Part shown: positions 19,879 to 28,999 of the stretch, piece by piece
How the letters are laid out: each line of letters starts with the position of its first letter
Position numbering within the stretch: position 1 is the stretch's first letter
DNA from: Streptomyces sp. NBC_00223
GTDB taxonomy: Bacteria > Actinomycetota > Actinomycetes > Streptomycetales > Streptomycetaceae
DNA: 64,000 nucleotides
Assembly (NCBI RefSeq): GCF_036199905.1
Contig: NZ_CP108109.1
Span: 1,488,001-1,552,000 of the forward strand
Reading direction: 5' to 3'
Notes under the pieces: model-generated
What the model was told of the DNA's origin: nothing
Seen by the model: only the letters and a program-made list of their open reading frames with translations
The model's database searches: none
Position numbers and translations under genes: made by a program

Positions 19879-22836
19879 TCAGGCCTTGGCCGTCCGCTTC
19901 CTGGGGGCGGCCTTCTTCGCGGCCGCCTTCTTGGCCGTGCCCGCGCCGGAGGCGACCCGCTTCCTGGGCGCCGGCACCGCCGCGTCGCTGACCGCCTCCG
20001 GGCTGAGGATGTCCCGCAGGAACTTGCCGGTGTGGCTGGCCGGGATGCCCGCGATCTGCTCGGGGGTGCCCTCGGCGACGACCAGACCGCCGCCGTTGCC
20101 GCCCTCGGGGCCCATGTCGATCACCCAGTCGGACGTCTTGATGACATCGAGGTTGTGCTCGATGACGATCACCGTGTTGCCCTTGTCGACCAGCCCGGAC
20201 AGCACCTTGATCAGCTTGCTGATGTCCTCGAAGTGCAGCCCGGTGGTCGGCTCGTCCAGCACGTAGACGGTCCGCCCGGTGGAGCGCTTCTGGAGCTCGG
20301 AGGCGAGCTTGACGCGCTGCGCCTCGCCACCGGACAGGGTCGGCGCGGACTGCCCGAGGCGTACGTACCCCAGGCCGACCTCGTTCAGCGTGCGCAGATG
20401 GCGGGCGATGGTGGGCACCGCCTCGAAGAAGTCGAGCGCCTCCTCGATCGGCATGTCCAGCACCTCGGCGATGGACTTGCCCTTGTAGTGCACCTCCAGC
20501 GTCTCCCGGTTGTACCGGGCGCCGTGGCAGACCTCGCACGGGACGTAGACGTCCGGCAGGAAGTTCATCTCGATCTTGATCGTGCCGTCGCCCGAGCAGT
20601 TCTCGCAGCGGCCGCCCTTGACGTTGAAGGAGAAGCGGCCGGGCAGATAGCCGCGGACCTTGGCCTCCATCGTCTCGGCGAAGAGCCTGCGGACGTGGTC
20701 GAAGACACCGGTGTACGTGGCCGGGTTGGACCGCGGGGTGCGGCCGATCGGCGACTGGTCGACATGCACGACCTTGTCCACCAGGTCGTCGCCCGCGACC
20801 CGGGTGTGGCGTCCGGGCACCGTACGGGCGCCGTTCAGCTCACGGGCCAGGTGGGTGTAGAGGATGTCGTTGACCAGCGTGGACTTCCCGGAGCCTGACA
20901 CACCCGTGACCGCGGTGAGCACACCGAGCGGGAAGGACACGTCGATGTCCTGGAGGTTGTGCTCGCGGGCGCCGTGCACGGTCAGCCGGCGCTTGGGGTC
21001 GATCGGCCGGCGTACCGGCGGCGTCGGGATGAACCGCTTGCCGGACAGATACTGGCCGGTCAGCGACTCGTCATTGACCAGCAGCTCCTTGAGCGAGCCG
21101 GAGTGCACCACATGGCCGCCGTGCTCACCCGCGCCGGGGCCGATGTCGACCACCCAGTCGGCGGTCTTGATGGTGTCCTCGTCGTGCTCCACGACGATCA
21201 GGGTGTTGCCCAGGTCGCGCAGCCGGACCAGGGTCTCGATCAGCCGGTGGTTGTCCCGCTGGTGCAGACCGATGGACGGCTCGTCCAGCACGTAGAGCAC
21301 ACCGACCAGGCCGGAGCCGATCTGGGTGGCCAGCCGGATGCGCTGGGCCTCGCCGCCGGACAGGGTGCCCGCCGCTCGGTTGAGCGAGAGGTAGTCCAGG
21401 CCGACGTCGACCAGGAACTTCAGCCGCTCGTTGACCTCCTTGAGGACGCGCTCGGCGATCTTGCGGTCACGGGCGTCCAGCTTCATCCCGCCCAGGAACT
21501 CGGCGCAGTCGCTGATCGACATCCCGGAGACGTCGGCGATCGACCGGTCCTGCACGGTGACGGCCAGCACGATCGGCTTGAGCCTGCTGCCGTGACAGGT
21601 CGGGCAGGGCACCTCGCGCATGTACCCCTCGAAGCGCTCCCGGCTGGAGTCGCTCTCGGAGTCCTGGTGGCGGCGCTTGACGAACGGCACCGCGCCCTCG
21701 AACTGCGCGTTGTACGCCCGCTCGCGCCCGTACCTGTTCCGGTACGCGACCCGGACCTCGGCCTTGTGGCCGTAGAGCAGCGCCTTCTTGGCGCGGGCGG
21801 GCAGCCCGGCGAAGGGGATGTCGGTGCGGAAGCCCAGCTCGGTCGCCAGGCCCTCGACCAGGCGCTCGAAGTAGCCCTTGGACATGCCGCCGTTCCAGGG
21901 GGCGATGGCGCCTTCCTGGAGGGACTTCTCCTCGTCGGGGACGATCAGCTCGGGGTCGACCTCCATCCGCGAGCCGATGCCGGTGCAGTCCGGGCAGGCG
22001 CCGAAGGGCGAGTTGAAGGAGAAGGAGCGCGGCTCCAGCTCCTCGAAGGACAGATCGTCGTACGGGCAGTACAGATGCTCGGAGAACATCCGCTCGCGCT
22101 GCGGGTCGTCCTCGGGCAGGTCGACGAAGTCCAGGATGACCATGCCGCCGGACAGGCCGAGCGCGGTCTCCACGGAGTCGGTGAGCCGGCGCTTGGCGGA
22201 GTCCTTCACCGTGAGACGGTCGATGACCACCTCGATGGTGTGCTTCTCCTGCTTCTTCAGCTTCGGCGGGTCGCTGAGCTGGATCGTGGCGCCGTCGACC
22301 CGGGCGCGGCTGTATCCCTTGGTCTGGAGGTCGGCGAAGAGGTCCACGAACTCGCCCTTGCGCTCGCGCACGAGCGGCGAGAGCACCTGGAAGCGGCTGC
22401 CCTCCTCCAGCTCCAGCACGCGGTCCACGATGGCCTGCGGCGACTGCCGGGAGATCGGGCGGCGGCACTCGGGGCAGTGCGGCTTGCCGATCCGGGCGAA
22501 GAGCAGCCGGAGGTAGTCGTAGACCTCCGTGATCGTGCCCACCGTGGAGCGGGGGTTGCGCGAGGTGGACTTCTGGTCGATCGAGACGGCCGGTGACAGG
22601 CCCTCGATGAAGTCCACGTCGGGCTTGTCCATCTGGCCCAGGAACTGCCGCGCGTAGGAGGAGAGCGACTCGACGTAACGGCGCTGGCCCTCGGCGAAGA
22701 TCGTGTCGAAGGCGAGGGAGGACTTCCCTGAACCGGACAGACCGGTGAAGACGATGAGGGAATCCCGGGGCAGTTCAAGCGAGACGTTCTTCAGATTGTG
22801 CTCGCGAGCGCCACGGACGATGAGTCGATCGGCCAC
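19879..22836 (-). CDS. uvrA: Excinuclease ABC subunit UvrA
   Basis: A 985-residue damage-recognition ATPase of nucleotide excision repair. Two ABC modules are visible: Walker A loops [10 protein letters not shown] near residue 32 and [10 protein letters not shown] near residue 645, and two LSGGEAQR signatures. Zinc-finger cysteine pairs occur in [11 protein letters not shown] and in the CENCSGDG...CEVC module. The C-terminus ends in an Ala/Lys/Arg tail ([18 protein letters not shown]) that is probably disordered and adds positive charge. The GTG start at 22836 gives (V)[17 protein letters not shown]. The upstream region is divergent from the DinB-like gene. Confidence 0.98.
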   Translation of the reverse strand: MADRLIVRGAREHNLKNVSLELPRDSLIVFTGLSGSGKSSLAFDTIFAEGQRRYVESLSSYARQFLGQMDKPDVDFIEGLSPAVSIDQKSTSRNPRSTVGTITEVYDYLRLLFARIGKPHCPECRRPISRQSPQAIVDRVLELEEGSRFQVLSPLVRERKGEFVDLFADLQTKGYSRARVDGATIQLSDPPKLKKQEKHTIEVVIDRLTVKDSAKRRLTDSVETALGLSGGMVILDFVDLPEDDPQRERMFSEHLYCPYDDLSFEELEPRSFSFNSPFGACPDCTGIGSRMEVDPELIVPDEEKSLQEGAIAPWNGGMSKGYFERLVEGLATELGFRTDIPFAGLPARAKKALLYGHKAEVRVAYRNRYGRERAYNAQFEGAVPFVKRRHQDSESDSSRERFEGYMREVPCPTCHGSRLKPIVLAVTVQDRSIADVSGMSISDCAEFLGGMKLDARDRKIAERVLKEVNERLKFLVDVGLDYLSLNRAAGTLSGGEAQRIRLATQIGSGLVGVLYVLDEPSIGLHQRDNHRLIETLVRLRDLGNTLIVVEHDEDTIKTADWVVDIGPGAGEHGGHVVHSGSLKELLVNDESLTGQYLSGKRFIPTPPVRRPIDPKRRLTVHGAREHNLQDIDVSFPLGVLTAVTGVSGSGKSTLVNDILYTHLARELNGARTVPGRHTRVAGDDLVDKVVHVDQSPIGRTPRSNPATYTGVFDHVRRLFAETMEAKVRGYLPGRFSFNVKGGRCENCSGDGTIKIEMNFLPDVYVPCEVCHGARYNRETLEVHYKGKSIAEVLDMPIEEALDFFEAVPTIARHLRTLNEVGLGYVRLGQSAPTLSGGEAQRVKLASELQKRSTGRTVYVLDEPTTGLHFEDISKLIKVLSGLVDKGNTVIVIEHNLDVIKTSDWVIDMGPEGGNGGGLVVAEGTPEQIAGIPASHTGKFLRDILSPEAVSDAAVPAPRKRVASGAGTAKKAAAKKAAPRKRTAKA

Positions 22837-23198
22837 GCGGTGCGCCTTTCATAGAAGAGGGGGAGGAGAGTCAGCCCAGTCGGCACAGCACCCCCCAGAG
22901 AAGCGTAAACGGGGTGCACGCGGCATTTCTTCCGCGCCGGTCGTCCTGCCGTCTGTCGCCCCTGTGGTGGCGACGTCTACGACCTTATAGCACGCGCATT
23001 CGATTTAAGGACTTCCGCACACGGCTTCACCCGATCGTGTGATCCGGATCGGCGGCGGTACGGCTGTGACGTGGGAGAACGCCACGGGCACCCCGTCGGA
23101 GCCCGACTTGTCCACAGCCCCGGCCCGGTCTCCCCAGCCGTACGGGCCGTGCGCGGGTACCGTCGGGCCGTAGCGTCGGCGCACTCCGGGAGGACCTG
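22837..23198. promoter_or_regulatory. Divergent promoter region uvrA / isomerase gene
   Basis: No gene is seen in these 362 bp. On the minus strand a TATAAG box (22984-22989) could be a uvrA -10 element. It overlaps a 16-bp sequence TCGAATGCGCGTGCTA (22988-23003) that matches the actinobacterial SOS box TCGAAC-N4-GTTCGA at 9 of 12 fixed positions, which is weak. The plus side carries a GGGAGGA ribosome binding site (23188-23194) for the next gene. Confidence 0.35.
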
Positions 23199-23930
23199 GT
23201 GACTCTTCAACGACCCGATCCGGTGACGGACACCACCGCCGTGGCGGAAGCCACCGAGCGGCTGCTCGACGCCGTCGCCGCGCTGCCGGAGCCCGCCCTC
23301 GCCGAGCCGTCGCTGCTGCCCGGCTGGACCCGCGGCCATGTGCTGGCCCACCTCGCCCGCAACGCCGACGGCCTGCGCAATCTGCTCACCTGGGCGCGTA
23401 CCGGCACCGAGACGCCGATGTACGACAGCGCCGAGGCCAGGGACCAGGAGATCGAGCGGGACGCCGGGCGCCCGCTCGCCGAGCACCTGGACGACCTGCG
23501 GGCCTCCGCGCGGCGGCTGGCCGAGGCCACCGCCGAGGTTCCGCCCGCCGCCTGGGCCGCGCAGGTCGCCCTGCGCACCGGCAGGGTCATCGCCGCCGCC
23601 GAGATCCCCTACCGGCGGCTGGTCGAGGTGCTGCTGCACCACGTCGACCTGGACATCGGCTACGGCTGCGCCGACCTGCCCGCCGGGTTCGCCGCCCGCG
23701 AGCTGGCGCTGCTCGCCGACGGGCTCACCGGCCACGAGGGGATCGCCGCCGTACGGCTGGAGGACACCGGCGACGGCTCGCGCTGGACGATCGGCGCCGC
23801 GGCCGAACCCGACCTCGCGGTCAGCGGCTCCACCAGCGCCCTGCTCACCTGGGTCAGCGGACGCGGCAGCGGCGACGACCTGGCCGTGGCGCCCGAGGGC
23901 CCGCTTCCGGTCCTGCCGCCGCTAGGCTGA
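23199..23930 (+). CDS. Maleylpyruvate isomerase family mycothiol-dependent enzyme (DinB-like fold)
   Basis: A 243-residue protein of the DinB/mycothiol maleylpyruvate isomerase superfamily. The N-terminal metal-site helix LLPGWTRGHVLAHLARNADG (about residues 41-60) and the later YRRLVEVLLHHVDLDIG segment, with the second histidine cluster, fit the four-helix metal-binding fold, and the C-terminal beta domain (WTIGAAAEPDLAVSG) is typical of the longer family members. It may use mycothiol as a cofactor; the substrate is not predictable. The GTG start follows a GGGAGGA site. The next gene begins 4 bp after its stop. Confidence 0.85.
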   Translation: MTLQRPDPVTDTTAVAEATERLLDAVAALPEPALAEPSLLPGWTRGHVLAHLARNADGLRNLLTWARTGTETPMYDSAEARDQEIERDAGRPLAEHLDDLRASARRLAEATAEVPPAAWAAQVALRTGRVIAAAEIPYRRLVEVLLHHVDLDIGYGCADLPAGFAARELALLADGLTGHEGIAAVRLEDTGDGSRWTIGAAAEPDLAVSGSTSALLTWVSGRGSGDDLAVAPEGPLPVLPPLG

Positions 23931-23934
23931 GCCC

Positions 23935-24591
23935 ATGGCGTATACGGGAGAGGTCACGGTCGGCGGCACGCCCGACGTGCACGAACTGGAAGACCTGATC
24001 ATCACCAAGGTCGCGGTCGGCCCCATGAACAACAACGCGTATCTGCTGCGCTGCCGGGCCACCGACGAGCAGCTGCTGATCGACGCGGCCAACGACGCGG
24101 AGACCCTGCTCGACGTGGTCGGCTCCGACCGGCTCGGCTCGGTCGTCACGACCCACCAGCACGGCGACCACTGGCAGGCCCTGCGCGCGGTCGTGGACGC
24201 GACCGGCGCCCGCACCTACGCCGGGCGGGCCGACGCGGAGGGCATCCCCGTCGCCACGGACGTCCTGCTGGACGACGGCGACACGGTCTCCTTCGGCCGG
24301 GTGCGGCTGACCGCCCGCCACCTCGTCGGCCACACGCCCGGCAGCGTCGCCCTCGTCTACGACGACCCGCACGGCCATCCGCACGTCTTCACGGGCGACT
24401 GCCTCTTCCCGGGCGGCGTCGGCAACACGCACGACGACGCGGCGGCCTTCACCTCGCTGCTGAACGATGTCGAGACCAAGCTCTTCGACGCCCTCCCGGA
24501 CGAGACCTGGGTCTACCCCGGTCACGGCAACGACACGTCGCTGGGCGCCGAGCGCCCCCACCTCCCCGAATGGCGCGAACGCGGCTGGTGA
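23935..24591 (+). CDS. Metallo-beta-lactamase fold hydrolase (glyoxalase II-like)
   Basis: A 218-residue MBL-fold hydrolase. THQHGDHWQ (about residues 77-85) is the metal-binding HxHxDH motif; HTPGS, FTGDCLF and VYPGHGND supply the remaining metal ligands. The size and motifs resemble glyoxalase II-like thioester hydrolases. It follows the mycothiol-type isomerase gene by 4 bp, which makes a joint role in thiol-dependent detoxification plausible but unproven. A TAGGCT box ends 6 nt before the ATG, inside the 3' end of the previous gene, so it may also be transcribed separately as a leaderless mRNA. Confidence 0.88.
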   Translation: MAYTGEVTVGGTPDVHELEDLIITKVAVGPMNNNAYLLRCRATDEQLLIDAANDAETLLDVVGSDRLGSVVTTHQHGDHWQALRAVVDATGARTYAGRADAEGIPVATDVLLDDGDTVSFGRVRLTARHLVGHTPGSVALVYDDPHGHPHVFTGDCLFPGGVGNTHDDAAAFTSLLNDVETKLFDALPDETWVYPGHGNDTSLGAERPHLPEWRERGW

Positions 24592-24853
24592 CCACGGCGC
24601 CCTTCCCCCGTACCGGCCGGCACCTCTGATCCCGGCCCCGGCCGTCCGCCGGGCCCGGAGCCGGTTCAGGCCGTGACCCGTATGCTCCCGTGCCTCGGGG
24701 CCGGGGCGTCGAGCTGCCGACCGTCGTCGGCCGCGACCTCCGTGCGGGCGGCCGGACAGGCCACCGCCCGACCGGGAAAACGGCGGCCGCGGGCCTGTGG
24801 GGGCGGGTTTATTGAGGTGCGCGGGGGTGGCGGGCGGGGCTAGCTTCGTTGTC

Positions 24854-25351
24854 ATGAACTGGCTTCCCGACAGCTTCGTCCACCCGACGCACGTCCCGCT
24901 TCCCGGCGGCGGCCACCACCTGCGGCCGATCGCCGGGAGCGACACCGACCTGGACTACCCGGCGGTCATGGGCTCCCGTGAGCGGCTGTGGTCGATCTAC
25001 GGCGAGGCCTGGGGATGGCCGCCGGCCACCATGACGTACGAGGCGGATCTCGCCGACCTCAAACGGCACGAAGCCGAGATGGTGGCCCACGAATCGTTCA
25101 ACTACGCGCTCTTCGACGCAGCCGAGTCCGCCCTGCTCGGCTGCGTCTACATCGATCCGCCGCAGAAGACCGGGGCCGACGCCGAGATCTCCTGGTGGCT
25201 GGTGGACGAACACGCCGCTACCGGACTTCAGCAGACGCTCGACGCGTTCGTCCCCCGCTGGATGGCCGAGAGTTGGCCCTTCGCCCGCCCCCGCTACGTG
25301 GGGCGCGATCTGTCCTGGGCCGACTGGACGGCCCTCCCCGACGCCGGCTGA
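24854..25351 (+). CDS. GNAT-like N-acetyltransferase
   Basis: A 165-residue protein with the general layout of a GNAT acetyltransferase: HHLRPIAGSDTDLDYPAV near the N-terminus, a central strand ALFDAAESALLGCVYIDPP and the following ISWWLVDEHAATGLQQTL helix region. The acetyl-CoA loop is atypical, so the assignment rests on overall pattern. The frame is open 57 bp upstream, but the ATG at 24854 is preferred: a TAGCTT box at 24841-24846 lies 7 nt before it, and there is no ribosome binding site, so it is probably a leaderless mRNA. The preceding 262 bp hold no gene. Confidence 0.7.
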   Translation: MNWLPDSFVHPTHVPLPGGGHHLRPIAGSDTDLDYPAVMGSRERLWSIYGEAWGWPPATMTYEADLADLKRHEAEMVAHESFNYALFDAAESALLGCVYIDPPQKTGADAEISWWLVDEHAATGLQQTLDAFVPRWMAESWPFARPRYVGRDLSWADWTALPDAG

Positions 25352-25410
25352 CTCCCCCACTCCGACCCGCTACCGACCGATCGCGCCAGCCCGGTCCGGT
25401 CCGGCCCGGG

Positions 25411-25836
25411 TCAGTGGTGGCGCCTGCTGGAGCGGTGAGTGCTGTGGTGGATGGTCGACCGGTGTGTCGACGTCTTGTGGGTGGTGTGCGCCGGGGACGG
25501 CTTGCCCTGGTCCGTGCCGGGGCAGCTTTCGGTGGGGCGCGCCAGCCCCAGTTGTACGGTCGTGCCGGTGTCGGCGGAGCCGCCCGCGTTCGGCGTCTGG
25601 AAGCAGACCTTCCAGGTGCCGTCGGTCTTCCGTCCCCCGCCGGTCGCGTCATGGGTCTCGACGTTCTTGAACCCCGCGGTTGTCGCGGCGCCGCGCGCGG
25701 TGGTCAACGTCAGCCCGGTCAGCGTGGGCAGCGCCCGTGTGACGCCGGTCTTCTTGTGCCCGCCGCACCCGGTCAGCGCGAGAGTGGCGGCGGTGACGGC
25801 GGCTATGCCCGCCACGGACGTACGGCCGTAACGCAT
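25411..25836 (-). CDS. Secreted lipoprotein with PASTA-like domain
   Basis: A 141-residue lipoprotein. The signal peptide MRYGRTSVAGIAAVTAATLA ends in a lipobox LTGC (Cys at about residue 22). The middle part (LPTLTGLTLTTARGAATTAG, then WKVCFQTPNAGG and a TTVQLGL strand) has the pattern of a single PASTA repeat with an internal Cys pair. The C-terminal 30 residues are a Thr/Ser/His-rich tail (repeats such as STIHHSTHRSS) that could bind metal. The start ATG at 25836 follows a GGGGGAAT site. Function is unknown; PASTA domains often contact peptidoglycan. Confidence 0.75.
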   Translation of the reverse strand: MRYGRTSVAGIAAVTAATLALTGCGGHKKTGVTRALPTLTGLTLTTARGAATTAGFKNVETHDATGGGRKTDGTWKVCFQTPNAGGSADTGTTVQLGLARPTESCPGTDQGKPSPAHTTHKTSTHRSTIHHSTHRSSRRHH

Positions 25837-26026
25837 GATTCCCCCTGGAGTCGTGTGGAGGCACGAGCATGGCAGCCGTTCGGGCACCGCGTCCCCAGGT
25901 CTGCCGACACCGTGACAGCACTGCGGAACGCCCATGACGGGCCGGTGACCTCCGCGGCCAATACCCGTACGCAGACGTCCGGTTGACCCGGGCGACGGCC
26001 GTACGGCGGGGGCGTCCGCCGGGGGC

Positions 26027-27046
26027 TCAGCGGCGGTGGCGCATACGGGTGCCGACCTCGCCCTCGTCGGTCTCCCACCACGGGCGGGTCAGTTCGGGCG
26101 GTGCCACGGCAGTGCTTGAGGTGGACGCGACCGCCGCAGACGTACCCGGAGCGGGCGCGGCCGACGCGGCGGGCTGCGGGACGGCGGTCGCCAGGGCCTC
26201 GCGGTCGAGCCGGGCGTCCAGCTCCGCGGTCTTCACGCGTTCCGCGCGCCACCACTCCATGAAGACCAGCAACAGGAAGGGCAGGCCGACGAGTTCGGCG
26301 AGGGTCAGCATCAGGCCGCCGCCGAGGAGTTGGTCGTGCCGGACGCTGGGCCCCCAGGTGCGCGGATGGTCGGTGTACCAGTGCCCGGCCACGAGCGTGC
26401 CGCTGGTCATCACGACGATGCCGGGAACCGAGTCGAAGAGCCCGTCGGCGAAGACCAGCAGCGCCCGTACGGGATGGCTGCACCAACGCGGCAGCAGTTC
26501 CTGGCGGCTGAGCATCGGCAGCACGAACAGACAGCCGGTGAGCAGCAGTTGCAGATGCATCAGCTGACGTACCGGCTGGTGGGCGAGCGCGGTGGCGAAG
26601 TACGGCGTGAAGTAGATGGTCAGCTCGGAGGCCAGCACCAGCACCGAGCTGACCAGGGGGTACGTCAGCGCGCGGACCGGACGCGAGGTGAAGGCGCGGC
26701 GCAGCCGGCCCTTGGGGTCGGCCAGCGCGAGGGGGTCGCCGAGGGCCAGGCCGAGCGGCGCGAAGAGGTCGAGCAGGATGTTCTGCACGGCCGCGGGCCA
26801 GAACAGCACCTGGTCGTACACCGCGAGCGAGGACATCGTCGCGAACACGATCGTGCCCAGGCCCAGGACGAAGAACGCCAGCGTCCGCCACAGCGGCCAC
26901 CGCTCCCCCGCGCGCCTTCTGCGCCGCACCCCGTAGGCGTAGGCCGCGCCGAGCAGCACGACGACGGCGAGGGCGGGGCCATCGAGCTGCCAGACGTCGA
27001 GGAACCGTGATCCGGTCAGCTCGGGCAGGGCCAGAGCGCTCGCCAC
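26027..27046 (-). CDS. ctaG: Cytochrome c oxidase assembly protein, CtaG family
   Basis: A 339-residue polytopic membrane protein with several hydrophobic segments (for example ALAVVVLLGAAYAYGV, TLAFFVLGLGTIVFA, LVSSVLVLASELTIYF). The conserved HQPVRQLMHLQLLLTGCLF stretch with its histidines is a hallmark of the caa3-type CtaG family, which helps copper delivery to cytochrome oxidase. The C-terminal 80 residues are Ala/Pro-rich and probably cytoplasmic. The GTG start at 27046 is preceded by GGAAAGG. No oxidase subunit genes lie nearby, so it is a stand-alone copy. Confidence 0.9.
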   Translation of the reverse strand: MASALALPELTGSRFLDVWQLDGPALAVVVLLGAAYAYGVRRRRRAGERWPLWRTLAFFVLGLGTIVFATMSSLAVYDQVLFWPAAVQNILLDLFAPLGLALGDPLALADPKGRLRRAFTSRPVRALTYPLVSSVLVLASELTIYFTPYFATALAHQPVRQLMHLQLLLTGCLFVLPMLSRQELLPRWCSHPVRALLVFADGLFDSVPGIVVMTSGTLVAGHWYTDHPRTWGPSVRHDQLLGGGLMLTLAELVGLPFLLLVFMEWWRAERVKTAELDARLDREALATAVPQPAASAAPAPGTSAAVASTSSTAVAPPELTRPWWETDEGEVGTRMRHRR

Positions 27047-27133
27047 ATCCGTGCCTTTCCGCGTAAACCGTCCGCTACGGGGGCCACGGTAGACCCTCTG
27101 CGGCGGTCCTCCGCGTGCGGGGGGACGTACGCG

Positions 27134-28114
27134 TCACGCGTCGATACGGTCCGCGGCGCGCTCCCGGGCGGCTCGGCGGGTGGCGAACAGGCTGGTCACG
27201 GTGGTGACGGCGAGCACGCCGACGATCACGCCCAGGGAGACCGGGATCGAGATCTCCGGCACATGGACCCCCGATTCGTGGAGCGCGTGCAGCACCAGCT
27301 TGACGCCGATGAAGCCGAGGACGATCGACAGACCGTAGGAGAGGTGGACCAGCTTCTTGAGCAGGCCGCCGATCAGGAAGTACAGCTGGCGCAGGCCCAT
27401 CAGCGCGAAGGCGTTGGCGGTGAAGACGATGTACGGGTCCTGGGTGAGGCCGAAGATGGCCGGGATCGAGTCGAGCGCGAAGAGCACGTCGGTGGTGCCG
27501 ATCGCGAGCATCACGACGAGCAGCGGGGTCATCAGCCGCTTGCCGTCCTGGGTGACGAGCAGCCGGGTGCCGTGGTAGCGGCCGGTGCTCGGTACGCGTC
27601 GCTCGACCGCCTTGAGCAGCCGGTTCTCCTCGAACTCGGCCTCCTCCTGGTCGGCGCCCGAGCGCGCCTCCCGGAGCAGCTTCCACGCGGTCCAGACGAG
27701 GAAGGCGCCGAAGATGTAGAACACCCACGAGAAGCTGGCGATCAGCGTGGCGCCCGCGGCGATGAAGACGGCGCGCAGCACGAGGGCGATCAGCACGCCG
27801 ACGAACAGCACGCGCTGCTGGTACGCGGACGGCACCGCGAACTTCGCCATGATCAGGACGAAGACGAAGAGATTGTCGACGCTGAGGGACTTCTCGGTGA
27901 GGTAACCGGCGACGAACTCGCCCGCGGGTTGGGCGCCGCCGAAGATCAGCAGGCCGAGGGCGAAGAGTCCGGCGAGCACGATCCAGACGGCCGTCCAGGT
28001 GCCGGCCTCGCGGAGGGACACGTCGTGCGGGGTGCGCCCGATCACGAAGTCGGCGGCGATGAGGGCGCACAGTCCCGCGATGGTCAGTGTCCACAGGGCG
28101 AGGGAGACGTCCAC
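27134..28114 (-). CDS. TerC/Alx family integral membrane protein
   Basis: A 326-residue membrane protein of the TerC family. The two acidic signatures KSLSVDNLFVFVLIMAKF and IGTTDVLFALDSIPAIFG lie inside membrane segments and form the presumed metal-binding site. Family members export manganese or act in tellurite and pH stress. The start is the GTG at 28114 with a GGAGGAG site upstream; the open frame further upstream is not TerC-like. TerD-type genes lie downstream-to-upstream at 29.0-31.7 kb on the same strand, but a 885-bp gene-free gap separates them from terC. Confidence 0.92.
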   Translation of the reverse strand: MDVSLALWTLTIAGLCALIAADFVIGRTPHDVSLREAGTWTAVWIVLAGLFALGLLIFGGAQPAGEFVAGYLTEKSLSVDNLFVFVLIMAKFAVPSAYQQRVLFVGVLIALVLRAVFIAAGATLIASFSWVFYIFGAFLVWTAWKLLREARSGADQEEAEFEENRLLKAVERRVPSTGRYHGTRLLVTQDGKRLMTPLLVVMLAIGTTDVLFALDSIPAIFGLTQDPYIVFTANAFALMGLRQLYFLIGGLLKKLVHLSYGLSIVLGFIGVKLVLHALHESGVHVPEISIPVSLGVIVGVLAVTTVTSLFATRRAARERAADRIDA

Positions 28115-28999
28115 AGGCTCCTCCGAGGGAGTCGTCGGACCACAAACGGTACACGAATCCCCAAGGGAGAGTAAAAGACAGGCCAAGCGGCCCGTTTTCC
28201 GCAGGGAAGCGCCCCCGGTTCGCGCCCGGCCCGAACGCTCACGCGCTGCGCGCAGCGGTCCCGGAAGACACGTACGCGTACGCGGTCGCGCGCCGGGTGC
28301 CGGCGCCTGCACAAGCGCCACCGCCAGGCACTTTACGCCCCACGCTCCCGCGCCTCACCCCCGGCCGTCCCCCGGGAGTCCGCGCGGCAGGGCCGGAAGC
28401 GCTACGCGTACGCAAGCACGCACTGGTGTCACGCGGTCAGATACCCGCGCAGCCCCACGCCCTGGCGCGCCGCGCCCGTCGACAGCCACGGGAGCGGCCG
28501 CCCGCCGGCGGCCGCCGACGTGCCCAACCGCGAGCCGCAGCCGACGCCCTACCGTCAGGCGCCACGCAGCCGCACGCCCCACCCGCCAATCGCCACACCT
28601 GCCGACAGCCAACTGGCGCAATCGCGGGCCCGCGCCGCGCGCAGCCGTCAGGCACCGTGCAGTTGCGCGCCCCACGCCCACCCGCTGACTACCGCTCCTG
28701 CCTGCGGCCGCCAACGCGCGCAACTGCGGGCCTCAGCCGACACCCTGACGTCAGACGCCACGCAGCCGCACGCAGCGCCCGCCACCCGCCACTCCTGCCA
28801 GCAGCCAACGAGCGCAACTGCGGGCCGCAGCCGACGCCCTACCGTCAGGCGCCACGCAGCCGCACGCAGCGCCCGCCACCCGCCACACCTGCCGACAGCC
28901 AACTGGCGCAATCGCGGGCCCGCGCCGGGTGCGGCCGGTGCCACGGGGACGCCGGGCGGCTGGTGGTCAGGGGCGCGTGCGCGCGCTCGTGTCGGCCGG
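28115..28999. repeat. Gene-free 885-bp region with an array of four imperfect 92-104 bp repeats
   Basis: Upstream of the TerC gene I find no convincing gene. From 28537 to about 28930 a repeat unit is present four times: 28537-28640, 28641-28732, 28733-28826 and 28827-28930. The first and last are nearly identical over about 100 bp, both starting GCAGCCGACGCCCTACCGTC and ending AACTGGCGCAATCGCGGGCC; the two middle copies are diverged. Long open frames cross the array in several phases because the sequence is GC-rich, not because it codes. The first 420 bp, apart from the TerC ribosome binding site, show nothing recognisable. Confidence 0.75.
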
